From Elusimicrobiota bacterium (lineage in GTDB: Bacteria; Elusimicrobiota; Elusimicrobia; Elusimicrobiales; UBA9959), in contig JAUSCK010000170.1 in assembly GCA_030651035.1 (NCBI GenBank), positions 1-48,350 on the forward strand: DNA of 48,350 bases. The letters run 5' to 3'. Numbering within the stretch: position 1 is the stretch's first letter; every line of letters starts with the position of its first letter. The position numbers were made by a program, and so were the translations under genes. This document shows positions 8,224 to 16,188 of the stretch, one piece after another. Under the pieces are notes generated by a model. It was given only the letters and a program-made list of their open reading frames with translations. It was not told the origin of the DNA and made no database searches.

Positions 8224-9806
8224 AAGGCCTTTACGAGCGCCAGCTCCCAGTAATTGTCGCGGTAGTAATGCGACGAGGTCAGAGAGAACTCGAGCTTAAG
8301 CGTCCAGTATTTATCCCTCGCGGCGTAAAGGGCGGCGCGCGGGTTGAAGCTGAAGTAGCGGCTGTTGTCAAAGGTCTCCCGCGCCTTCACTTCCGCGTAA
8401 AAATGCGGCGCTCCGTAATACACCCCGCTTTTGGAGAAGTAGCGCCGCCAGGCAACTTCGAGGGAATAGGTGTTGTAGACGGACGGGGCGAAATACAGGG
8501 AAGAACCGCGCGCGTACGAGCTCCGCTCAAGGCGGCCTTCGGCCCAGGAAAGAGAAGACTCGCCGGGCATGGAGTATTTCGCGTCCGCGCCGGCTACCGT
8601 GTAATAATTCCCGCCGTCCACCCTGCCCCTGGCCAGGTCCGCGCCGGCGGAAATTCCGGCGGCGAGGTTCAAGTCCGCGCGGGCCTTCACGCTCGAAGAG
8701 CCCCGGCCTGAAATGATGTTCTCCCTGTTATTAAACAGGCTCTCCCGGCGCAGTGCCAGCGAAACCGTTAAGGGGTCCGCCGCGCGGGCCCAGGCGTAGA
8801 CCGAGGAAGGTCCGCTGACGCCGCGGCCGGCGAGGCTGCGGGCCGAGACGGAAGCCCCCGCCCCCCAGTAAAGCGAAGGCGCGTAGGCCAGGGCCGCCGT
8901 GCCGCCCCGCTCGCTTAAGCCCGCCCCGGAATCAAAACCGTAGTCCGCGTACGTACCGTAGGCGGAGGCCGAAAGTATTTCCCCTATGCGCGCCGCGGGC
9001 CCGGCGTAAAACCCGGTCCTGCGCACATCGGTCATCCGGTCGGAGCCGCGGGCGCCCCAGTAAGAGAAGCCGCCCTCCAGGCGCAGGTCGTCGCGGTAGG
9101 CCGAGTTTTTGGCCCGGGCGCGGGCGGCCGCCGTGTTGTAAGGGGCAATTTCGGCAAGGAGCTTGTAATATTTTTCGGCTTCGCCGTAAACCCCGGAATT
9201 GGAATACAGCTGCGCCAGGTCGAAAAGAGCCTCCGAGCCTCCGGGGTTAAGCTCGACGGCTTTTTTATATTCTTTTTCAGCGGAACAAATTCGACCCCGG
9301 CGTAAATTAGCTTTACCGGCGGCCTCGCTGCCCACCCACGCCCCGCAGGCCTTCTCCGCCGCCGGGTAGAAAGCCGACGACTCATTGAACCTGGCCGCCC
9401 AGGCAAGGACCCTGGCTTTTTCGACGAACAGTTCGCAGTCCCCCGGCTTCAGGGCCAGGGCGGCGTCATAATAACGCAGGGAAGCCTTGTAATCACCCTC
9501 CCAGCTGTACAGCCGGGCGAGGCGGGCCGCCGCGGAAAGGCTGGACGGGTCGCGCCTGAACAGCTCTTCCAGGGCGGAGGCGGCTTTCTTGAAATCCCCA
9601 AGGACTATCGCGGCGTCGGCCAGAGCGTCAATGCAGGCGGCGTCCAGTTCGCCCGGCAGGCCGAAAAGCAGTTTTTGCGCCTCGAGCGCCTGCCCCTTGT
9701 TCAGCAGTTCCCGTGCTCCGGCGCAGCCGGGTCCGGCGGCGGCGGGCGCCGGGAAGAAAACCAGTCCAAGCAGGACAGGAAAGAGCGCAAATCTTATTTT
9801 TACCAT
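8220..9806 (-). CDS. TPR plus outer-membrane beta-barrel protein, exopolysaccharide exporter-like (YaiO/BcsC-type)
   Basis: Signal peptide (1-24), TPR-like helices to about residue 235, then about 290 residues of alternating aromatic strands ending in a terminal Phe (LALVKAF), as in YaiO/PgaA/BcsC-type outer-membrane proteins. Such proteins carry nascent polysaccharide through the periplasm and outer membrane. Followed with a 4-bp overlap by the GT2 synthase. No ribosome site is visible upstream; the region is AT-rich (TATATATAG). A short AT-richer, REP-like stretch at about 9283-9318 is read in frame within one TPR (see findings). Confidence 0.85.
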   Translation of the reverse strand: MVKIRFALFPVLLGLVFFPAPAAAGPGCAGARELLNKGQALEAQKLLFGLPGELDAACIDALADAAIVLGDFKKAASALEELFRRDPSSLSAAARLARLYSWEGDYKASLRYYDAALALKPGDCELFVEKARVLAWAARFNESSAFYPAAEKACGAWVGSEAAGKANLRRGRICSAEKEYKKAVELNPGGSEALFDLAQLYSNSGVYGEAEKYYKLLAEIAPYNTAAARARAKNSAYRDDLRLEGGFSYWGARGSDRMTDVRRTGFYAGPAARIGEILSASAYGTYADYGFDSGAGLSERGGTAALAYAPSLYWGAGASVSARSLAGRGVSGPSSVYAWARAADPLTVSLALRRESLFNNRENIISGRGSSSVKARADLNLAAGISAGADLARGRVDGGNYYTVAGADAKYSMPGESSLSWAEGRLERSSYARGSSLYFAPSVYNTYSLEVAWRRYFSKSGVYYGAPHFYAEVKARETFDNSRYFSFNPRAALYAARDKYWTLKLEFSLTSSHYYRDNYWELALVKAF

Positions 9807-9855
9807 TATATTTAGAACTATATATAACTCCGCCGGCCGGAAAACGGCACGGCTC

Positions 9856-10899
9856 CTATTTTTGTGCCCCGTTGGCCGGGACCCGCCAGGAGTTAAGCAG
9901 CGCCAGCAGCATGGCCGCCACTATCGGCCCGAAGATAACGCCGAGTATGCCGAACATATTTATGCCGGCGAAGATCGAGACCAGGGCCAGGAGCGGGTGC
10001 ATGTCGCCGTGACCTTTCATAACTATGGGCCGCACCACGTTGTCCATAAGGCCGGCCACCACCGCCACCAGGCCCATCAGGGCCACCTTGAAAATAGAGC
10101 CGTAAAAATACAGGTAAACGGCCCCGGCCAGGCAGACCGGCAGGCTGCCGAGTATCGGTATCCAGGCGAAGATGAAGGTGGCGCCGCCGGCCAGGAAAAT
10201 GCCGGGCACCCCAAGCAGCAAAAAGCCGACCATCACCGCCAAAGCCTGGGCGGCTGCGGCCGCGGCGGTAGCCCATACGGTGGAGGCCGCGGTGGCCTTG
10301 AAAGAGTCTGCGAGCCGGCTCCGCAGCGCCTGGTCCATCCGCACCCTGCTGCTGATCCATTTAAAAAAATCTTCCCCCTCAAAAAGCAGGAAGAACCAGG
10401 TAAGGAGCGAAAGAACTACCTTAAGCGCCAGGTCAGGCAGAGCCGCAGCCTGCACCAGTATCACCCGGCTGAGCGAGCCGCCGGCGCTCTGCGCGAATTC
10501 CAAGCCCTTGGCCTGCAAGTCGGCCGGGCTTTCGATGACCCACTGCACCGGCTTCAGGGCGGTAATGGCTGCCACCGAGGCCCTTATGAACTCGGCGCCG
10601 CGCTCGTCAGCCAGGTAGGCGGCCAGGGCTATGGCCTGTTTTATGGCGGTGACAGCGAAAACCGTGAGCGGCGCTATTATGGCCAGCAGTATCACCGCCA
10701 TAGCAAGGCCGGAAGCCATGCGCGGCCCGAGCCCCCGCTTCGCCAGGATGTTATAAAGCGGCTGGCTCAGTATCGCCAGCAGCAGGCCCATCAGCAGCGC
10801 TATGAGATAAGGCCAGACCATGGCCAGGAAAATTGAAAGAAAAATAGCTAGCAGCACCAGCAGGGTCATGTCGGAAGATTTTTTTTCTATTGTCGTCAT
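9856..10899 (-). CDS. AI-2E family (PerM/YdiK-type) membrane permease
   Basis: Polytopic membrane protein of 347 aa with the AI-2E/PerM architecture: N-terminal membrane hairpins, a central amphipathic stretch, and the conserved C-terminal block with IPILGSLPV, MDNVVRPIVMKG and GVIFGPIVAA. Members have been linked to quorum-signal export, Na+/H+ antiport or general efflux; the substrate cannot be read from sequence. It lies 49 bp upstream of the exporter gene in the same direction and may be part of the same unit or read separately from the AT-rich gap. Confidence 0.88.
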   Translation of the reverse strand: MTTIEKKSSDMTLLVLLAIFLSIFLAMVWPYLIALLMGLLLAILSQPLYNILAKRGLGPRMASGLAMAVILLAIIAPLTVFAVTAIKQAIALAAYLADERGAEFIRASVAAITALKPVQWVIESPADLQAKGLEFAQSAGGSLSRVILVQAAALPDLALKVVLSLLTWFFLLFEGEDFFKWISSRVRMDQALRSRLADSFKATAASTVWATAAAAAAQALAVMVGFLLLGVPGIFLAGGATFIFAWIPILGSLPVCLAGAVYLYFYGSIFKVALMGLVAVVAGLMDNVVRPIVMKGHGDMHPLLALVSIFAGINMFGILGVIFGPIVAAMLLALLNSWRVPANGAQK

Positions 10900-10974
10900 T
10901 TTTGTCCTTGCGCGGCTGGAATATCTTCCTTAATTCTACTATTTTATACAACAAGGCTTATGGTAAACCGCAAA

Positions 10975-11004
10975 AAAAAGGCCTCCGCTGCCGGAGGCCT
11001 TTTT
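10975..11004 (-). terminator. Rho-independent terminator after the bactofilin-like gene
   Basis: Stem aaaaaggcctccg (10975-10987) with cggaggccttttt (10992-11004) and a 4-nt loop. On the minus strand the stem is followed by a run of eight T (10979-10972). Confidence 0.9.
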
Positions 11005-11018
11005 ATTACCGCAAGGAC

Positions 11019-12152
11019 TCAGTTTACCGGGGGCGGGAGCTGCTGGGTAACGGGCTGCGCAACAGGCGGCGCTTCGACCGCGCGGCTTTGGTTGCCCATC
11101 CTTGTCATCCACGCCGCCCCGAGCCCCAGCATGGCCCCGAAAGACAGCAGCATGAAGCCTATAAGTGAAAGGACGTCGCCCACCAGGGGGATGATCTTTC
11201 CGAAGATCATCAGCCCGGCCATGATGCCGTAGCCCGCGGCCACTTTGCCGGGCAGCCCGGCGGGGCCGGTCTTCTTTATTCCCTCGAAGAACCTGCCCTG
11301 CAGCACCACGCTGAAGGCGCTGAGGCCCAGCACTCCGGCGGCGACATACACCATCAGGGCGAACGGGACCAGCGGGATCCCCAGCACCGAGACCACCATC
11401 ATTAGCAGGCCCGGGAAAAAGCCTACCAGCATCAGCGCCCCTATGCCGCAGGCGCGCCACATGTCGCCGGTAATGACGGCCGCCGCGTTCTCGACGTTCT
11501 TCGGGAAGAAGACCGCCGGCAGCAGCAGGAGCACAGCGCCGGTGGCCAGCATGGAGAAGAAAAAGAGCAGGCCCAGCCCCACAAGGCCGCCTACCATCCA
11601 GGGATTGACGCCCTGCCCGCGTTCTCGGTCGCCGGCGTAGCGCACCAGCTTGAGGACGCGCGGCAGCACCGTGCGCACGGCGTGCGTGTCGAAGCTGTGC
11701 AGCTCGCCTTTATGCAGGGCCTTCTCGCCTTTAACGAAGGCGCCGCCGAGCACGGAGATCCCGCCGTCGATCTCCCCGGTGCCGGAAAGGTCCACGCCGC
11801 CCCCCACGCTTGCCACGTCTCCGCGGACTTTACCGCTGACCGAGACCGGCCCGCCGATGCCTGAGACGTCGCCCTTGACCAGGCCGGGGACATAGATCGC
11901 TCCGCCGATAGCGATCAGGTCGCCGGTAAGCTCGCCGTTGATAGTCACCGAGGCGCCGCCGACGGAAACAGCGTCGCCGTCCAGCGTCCCGTTCACCAGT
12001 ATGGACTTGTCCGTGGCCACATCGCCGCGCACAGTCTGTCCTTTCTCTATCACCACGTCCTCGTGGGTGAGCTCGCGGCGGGCCGCCTGCGCCGCCTGGC
12101 CCAGGCACACCAGCGCAACCGCGAACAACGCGTATCTTTTAATATTTTTCAT
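11019..12152 (-). CDS. Secreted/membrane protein with bactofilin-like polymer domain
   Basis: Signal peptide, then about 120 residues of short G-D-V/G-G repeats (RGDVATDKSILVNGTLDGD and onwards), the right-handed beta-helix pattern of polymer-forming (bactofilin-like) domains. The second half has about five hydrophobic segments and a Pro/Gln-rich tail. Starting at 12152 (MKNIKRY) places AGGAAAGGAAT before the ATG; an in-frame ATG at 12173 lacks this. Placed 22 bp after a putative anti-sigma gene, it may be a target or sensor of the envelope-stress sigma factor. Function unproven. Confidence 0.75.
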   Translation of the reverse strand: MKNIKRYALFAVALVCLGQAAQAARRELTHEDVVIEKGQTVRGDVATDKSILVNGTLDGDAVSVGGASVTINGELTGDLIAIGGAIYVPGLVKGDVSGIGGPVSVSGKVRGDVASVGGGVDLSGTGEIDGGISVLGGAFVKGEKALHKGELHSFDTHAVRTVLPRVLKLVRYAGDRERGQGVNPWMVGGLVGLGLLFFFSMLATGAVLLLLPAVFFPKNVENAAAVITGDMWRACGIGALMLVGFFPGLLMMVVSVLGIPLVPFALMVYVAAGVLGLSAFSVVLQGRFFEGIKKTGPAGLPGKVAAGYGIMAGLMIFGKIIPLVGDVLSLIGFMLLSFGAMLGLGAAWMTRMGNQSRAVEAPPVAQPVTQQLPPPVN

Positions 12153-12174
12153 AATTCCTTTCCTCAGTAACATT

Positions 12175-12642
12175 TTAAATACCCTGGCGGGCGAAGCGCC
12201 CGCCGTGCGAAAGCGCCGCTATGGCCGCCGAACAAACCGCCGCCGCAACTGCTATTTCATACCAAGCCGGAAGGCCGGCCGCCGCTGCGGACAAAATATC
12301 TAACCCGAGTGACATTACCGATCCCGCTTTCGCCAGCACAAGCGCGGCGCGCGCCGCCAGCAGGTTAAGCGCCTGCCCTAAGCCGCCCGGCTGTATAAGG
12401 AGCGCCGCCGTATCCGCGAAGTTCGCGTAAACCAGCCTCGCCGAAACAAAAGCGAGCGCGGCGGCCCACGCCGTCACTATTAAGCCGGCCCCCTTTAATA
12501 CGCCGGTCAGCCAGGGCTGCGGCGCCTCGGCCGCTATCCCCGCCATTACCCTGGCGCTGAAACCAGCCGACGGCCTGCGGTAAGGCAGGGCGGCTATCGC
12601 GCCGGCTATCAGTCTGTCTGTCTTCCGGGAGTCCATATCCAT
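12175..12642 (-). CDS. Putative membrane anti-sigma factor
   Basis: 155 aa with a short N-terminal cytosolic part (DSRKTDRLIAGAIAALPYRRPSAGFSARVMA) and two to three hydrophobic segments. The APSAGF-like stretch before the first membrane helix is common in anti-sigma factors that lack the zinc HxxxCxxC motif. Recognition rests mainly on position: 16 bp after an ECF sigma gene and in the same direction. Confidence 0.55.
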   Translation of the reverse strand: MDMDSRKTDRLIAGAIAALPYRRPSAGFSARVMAGIAAEAPQPWLTGVLKGAGLIVTAWAAALAFVSARLVYANFADTAALLIQPGGLGQALNLLAARAALVLAKAGSVMSLGLDILSAAAAGLPAWYEIAVAAAVCSAAIAALSHGGRFARQGI

Positions 12643-12658
12643 AATACGTTCCTCGCCC

Positions 12659-13219
12659 CTAAACGGTTGCGTCCTGGACCTTTACAGCAGTCAGTTTTAC
12701 CTTTATAAGTTCCCTGGCGCGGAACAGCCTGGCTTTTACAGTGCCCTCGGGCGCGCCTATTACGCGGGCTATTTCCGCGGGGCCCATGTCCTCCCGGTAA
12801 GCGAGCAGCAGCACCTCGCTGTACAGAGGCGGCAGCGAAGCCAGCAGGGCCTCTATGCGCTCCGCGTCAAGGGAGTCCGCCACCATGTCCTCTACGCCGG
12901 CGGAACGGTCGGGCAGGTCGGGAAAATCTTCGCCGTCCAGCGAGACGGTCTTGTTGCCGGCGCGCAGGGCGTCCATGCAGGCGTTATGGGCTATGCGGAA
13001 AAGCCAGGAGGAAAAAGGGCGGGCGGGATTATATGAGGAAAGGGCCCGGAAGGCTTTTACAAAAGCCTCCTGCGCGGCGTCTTCGGCCGCGACCGGGTCC
13101 TTCAGCAGCCGCAGGGCGAAGCTGTATATCCTGTCCTGATATATTTCGAGTATGCCGGCAAAAGCGGAATTGTCCCCTTTGAGGCAGCGGCGCACCAGCT
13201 CAGTTTCGGTTTCAGCCAT
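12659..13219 (-). CDS. ECF (sigma-24/RpoE-like) RNA polymerase sigma factor
   Basis: 186 aa. Region 2 is seen as FALRLLKDPVAAEDAAQEAFVKAFRAL followed by FSSWLFRIAHNACMDALR; region 4 as LPPLYSEVLLLAYREDMGPAEIARVIGAPEGTVKARLFRARE, a helix-turn-helix. First gene of a three-gene operon with an anti-sigma-like protein and a bactofilin-like protein. There is no ribosome site; a TAGTAT hexamer ends 5 nt before the ATG, suggesting a leaderless message. Confidence 0.92.
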   Translation of the reverse strand: MAETETELVRRCLKGDNSAFAGILEIYQDRIYSFALRLLKDPVAAEDAAQEAFVKAFRALSSYNPARPFSSWLFRIAHNACMDALRAGNKTVSLDGEDFPDLPDRSAGVEDMVADSLDAERIEALLASLPPLYSEVLLLAYREDMGPAEIARVIGAPEGTVKARLFRARELIKVKLTAVKVQDATV

Positions 13220-13304
13220 TATCTATACTACGCGGAACCCGGCCTTTCGGTTTCATCCATGTTCCCGGCCCGAAGAATGGGGTAAGATGTTTCTATCCGG
13301 ACAG

Positions 13305-13328
13305 AACCGCCGGGCTTCCCCGGCGGTT
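13305..13328. terminator. GC-rich intergenic hairpin downstream of the solute-binding protein operon
   Basis: Perfect 10-bp stem aaccgccggg/cccggcggtt with loop cttc. It follows the minus-strand stop at 13357. There is no clear U tract, so it may work as a weak terminator or an mRNA 3' protector. Confidence 0.45.
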
Positions 13329-13356
13329 AGTTCTAAACCAGCGGCCGTCCCGGCGG

Positions 13357-15111
13357 TCAGGGCTTGTTAACCTTGGAGAAATCCATAAAGCCGCCGCTGT
13401 AATACAGCCAGTTGTCGGACTCCGTGCCAGTGATGCCCTTACGGAAGGCCATGAATTTGTTAGCGGAAAACAGCAGTATATACGGCGCGTCCTCGGCATA
13501 GATCTTGTCCATCCGGGCGAACAGCTTTTCCCGTTTATCGCCGGGGGTGCGCAGCGCCTCTTCGCACAGCTGGTCTATATTCTTATTAGAATACCCCGTA
13601 TGCCTGGACACGGGACCTTCGCTGTGGAGCATCACATAAGCGTAATTATAATTGTCCGGATACTCAGGCTCGAACGTGGTAAAGCCCAAAGGGATCTGCT
13701 GCCCTATTTTCTCACCATTAGCGATGAAGTCCTCCATCGTCCGCGGGGTGGGCCGTAAAACGAATTTGGGATTTATTGCCTGAAGCGCCTCCGCAACCTT
13801 CTCCCAAAGCTGCTGGCCAAGGTCACCGCCCATCAAGTAGGGGACACTAAATTCAAAACCCTTATCCCATAGCCTGCCGCCAAACGCTTTCTTAAAATAC
13901 TCTTCCGCCTTGGCGGGGTCGTAAACGTAAGGTGGCACTGAAGGCGCCCCGGCGCGCGGGATAGGGCTGGTGATGCGGTTGGCTTTGTAGCGCGCCACCT
14001 CCAGCAGGATCTTCTCATAATCCAGGGAGTAGGCAAAACCTTTGCGCACGTCCGCGTCCGAAAAGAAATCGGGAGGGACGCCCTTCCCGTCCAGCCTACC
14101 GCTGCCGATGAACGGATTGTCCTGCGCGGCGACCTTGAATTTGTAATAAAACACAGTTACTGCCTGGCTGGGAGGCCCCTCCTCCACCGTGATGTTCTTC
14201 ATATCCGCCAGGTCGCGCAGGCTGGAACGAGAAAGATCGGCGTAATCCGCGTCACCCATCTCCAGCATGGACAGCCGGGTGGTCTCATTCACCACAGGGG
14301 CAAAGACCAAGCGGTCAAGCGAGGCCGGCGCCCCCAAATAATCCGCGTTCTTAGCAAGAGTTACGCGCCCCGTCTTCAGGTCTACGGTATCCAGCCTGAA
14401 CGACCCTGTACCGTTGGCCTTGGCCCGCAGCCCGGACTTATCTATCTTGATCCCCGCGTATCGCTTCCAGGCGGCTTCAGTCCCGTCCCATTCACCGTTT
14501 GCGGCCGCCCACGCCCTGGACATGATGAACGGTTTTGACGCCAGCATGGACAGGAAAGGCTGATAGGGCTCCTTGAGCGTGACCACGAGTTTGTCACCGT
14601 CTGCCTTTACGGCTTTGGCGAGATCGGCATAGGTGACCACAAAAGCCTCGTCTTTGCCGCGCATGGAGTTGAGCCCCAGGATGGGTTTTACGAACAGGCT
14701 GTAATCGCTGGTTATCATGGCCCTTATCAGGGAATACGCGGCGTCGCCGGCGGTAAGCGGCGTGCCGTCATGGAACTTTACCTCTTTGCGAATGGGGAAA
14801 ATATAGGTGCGCCCGTCCTTGGAGAGCAGGCCGTTGGCCTCTGTGGGCACCTCGGCGCTGAGCGCCGGCACAAAGCCGGCGTCCGGGGATCTGCCGGCAA
14901 AAGCGACCAGCGGCTCGTAGATATTGAGCGCGATCATCATACCCTGGCGATCCATATCACCGGAGGGGTCCAGGGTATAAGGGGGGGCGCCGGTAGCCAT
15001 GACCAAAGTGCCGCCGGCTGAAGCCGGGAGGGAAACCGAAAGCAGCACAGCGGCCGCCGCGACGCAGCGGGTTATTTCATGGATACCGGGAAGAAAGTAG
15101 TTTTTGTTCAT
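13357..15111 (-). CDS. Family 5 (peptide/nickel-type) extracellular solute-binding protein
   Basis: Periplasmic binding protein of the DppA/OppA class. After a signal peptide (ending SLPASA) comes the typical start GGTLVMATGAPPYTLDPSGDMDRQGMMIALNIYEPLV, then VKFHDGTPLTAGDAAYSL, the characteristic family 5 signature. The start at 15111 (MNKNYF) is chosen because CTGAGGAC precedes it; the ATG at 15183 lies inside the upstream gene. No permease or ATPase genes adjoin it, so any transporter is encoded elsewhere. It follows the 241-aa gene with a 22-bp gap and is probably co-transcribed with it. Confidence 0.9.
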   Translation of the reverse strand: MNKNYFLPGIHEITRCVAAAAVLLSVSLPASAGGTLVMATGAPPYTLDPSGDMDRQGMMIALNIYEPLVAFAGRSPDAGFVPALSAEVPTEANGLLSKDGRTYIFPIRKEVKFHDGTPLTAGDAAYSLIRAMITSDYSLFVKPILGLNSMRGKDEAFVVTYADLAKAVKADGDKLVVTLKEPYQPFLSMLASKPFIMSRAWAAANGEWDGTEAAWKRYAGIKIDKSGLRAKANGTGSFRLDTVDLKTGRVTLAKNADYLGAPASLDRLVFAPVVNETTRLSMLEMGDADYADLSRSSLRDLADMKNITVEEGPPSQAVTVFYYKFKVAAQDNPFIGSGRLDGKGVPPDFFSDADVRKGFAYSLDYEKILLEVARYKANRITSPIPRAGAPSVPPYVYDPAKAEEYFKKAFGGRLWDKGFEFSVPYLMGGDLGQQLWEKVAEALQAINPKFVLRPTPRTMEDFIANGEKIGQQIPLGFTTFEPEYPDNYNYAYVMLHSEGPVSRHTGYSNKNIDQLCEEALRTPGDKREKLFARMDKIYAEDAPYILLFSANKFMAFRKGITGTESDNWLYYSGGFMDFSKVNKP

Positions 15112-15133
15112 ATAGTTGTCCTCAGGCAGACGT

Positions 15134-15859
15134 TCAGCGCAGACGCGCCCCGTTGGCATTATAGATGAGCGCAAGGGGCGCATATTCCCCGTAGGTGTTC
15201 GAACCGCCGGACTGGGTGACGCCGAAGGTGACCTCGCCGTTGTAAAGCGTCTGCACGTCCTGGGCGTAAGCGTTGTTGAGAGGTTCGTATACCGCGCTCC
15301 AGAAGAAGGCGCCGGTGCGGTCGTATTTCCAGAGCTCGGCCCTGGCCCGGTTGGCCCTTTTGATGGTAAGGGCTATATAGATATTGTCCTGTTTATCCGC
15401 GGCCAAGGCCACGGGAACAGCCCCGGGAGTGTCGCTGATAACTTCGCGGAGGAGGAAATTATCAAAGGAATAATATATCAGCGAGAAGGAGCGCTCGCTG
15501 CCGGCCCTGGCGGAGGCCAGGATCACCAGGCCGCCGGAATGGGCCACCATGCCCACCGGTTTTTTGTCCGTCCCGGTGTCGTAATTCGCCTCCCAGAGCA
15601 TATTCCCGTCCCGCCCCATCTTGGAAATATGCAGGTATTCGTTGCGGTTGTTATACCGGCTGGAGACGGAGTAAAACGCGCCGTTGGCGTCCCTGGCCAC
15701 TATCCCGCTTTCCTGCGCCCGTGAAACCGGGCTGCAGAGGATAAGAGCGGCAAAAGAATAAACGGCCAGAAGAGCCGTCCTGGCGGCGCTATGCCCGCCG
15801 CCGGGTTTAAAAACGCCTCCGGGCGAGCCGTGATGATCCGCGAAGTTTTTGGCTTTCAT
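15134..15859 (-). CDS. Exported hypothetical protein, beta-propeller-like repeats
   Basis: 241 aa with a hydrophobic segment at residues about 28-48 (export signal). The rest has repeated units of the type GNMLWEANYDTGTD and GAFFWSAVYEPLNNAYAQDVQ, separated by aspartate/asparagine turns (DKQDNIYIALTI). This resembles six- to eight-bladed propeller proteins such as SBBP/WD-like surface proteins. It has no catalytic motif I recognise. It precedes the solute-binding protein in one unit. Confidence 0.55.
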   Translation of the reverse strand: MKAKNFADHHGSPGGVFKPGGGHSAARTALLAVYSFAALILCSPVSRAQESGIVARDANGAFYSVSSRYNNRNEYLHISKMGRDGNMLWEANYDTGTDKKPVGMVAHSGGLVILASARAGSERSFSLIYYSFDNFLLREVISDTPGAVPVALAADKQDNIYIALTIKRANRARAELWKYDRTGAFFWSAVYEPLNNAYAQDVQTLYNGEVTFGVTQSGGSNTYGEYAPLALIYNANGARLR

Positions 15860-15933
15860 AAATTATCGGTTGTCCTTGCTTAACCTTCTGCAGTTTATCC
15901 GCGCCGGCGGAAATGCGGCCGGCCCCAGGATGA

Positions 15934-15949
15934 TATATCTTAACAAATC
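15934..15949. repeat. Short repeat tatatcttaacaaatc, copy 1
   Basis: Sixteen bases identical to 41302-41317, with similar flanks (gat.. and .gg). Both lie upstream of minus-strand genes (15859 and 41184). Significance unclear. Confidence 0.35.
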
Positions 15950-15952
15950 AGG

Positions 15953-16043
15953 AAGAATGGGGTCAGGTCTTGATTTTTAGCACCAGTCCCCGATATTCCC
16001 GGTGGCCAGAGCAAATTGCTGAATTTCAAGACCTGACCCCTTT
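15953..16043. mobile_element. REP/MITE-like element, copy 1
   Basis: Inverted termini ggggtcaggtcttga (15959-15973) and tcaagacctgacccc (16026-16040) flank about 50 bp that are also shared with 18694-18783 (tagcaccag, ggccaga, caaattgct). Such GGTCAGGTCTTGA palindromes are often seen near REP-associated tyrosine (Y1) transposases; no transposase is present here, so this would be a non-autonomous copy. It fills most of the 329-bp gap between divergent genes. Confidence 0.75.
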
Positions 16044-16153
16044 GTGCACAGGTAGGTCTAAGGATCCAATTTTCCCTTCCGGTCTTTTTTTACGGGACCG
16101 GAGTGCCTACGGAGCCGGCGTCAATTTCCGCGCCAGCAATGCCCTTAAGGCTC

Positions 16154-16182
16154 TTTTGAGAGGGGCGCCGCACTGTTAGAAT
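16154..16182 (+). promoter_or_regulatory. Promoter of the phospholipase D-like gene, probably leaderless
   Basis: TTTTGA (16154-16159), 17 bp, TAGAAT (16177-16182). The -10 ends 6 nt before the ATG at 16189 and no Shine-Dalgarno is present, so transcription should begin at or next to the start codon. Confidence 0.5.
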
Positions 16183-16188
16183 ATAGGT

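Noticed and set aside
13271..13284. cgaagaatggggt as a third REP-like element
   Set aside because: It shares only the first 13 bases with the true copies; no right arm or interior is present, so it may be a remnant or chance.
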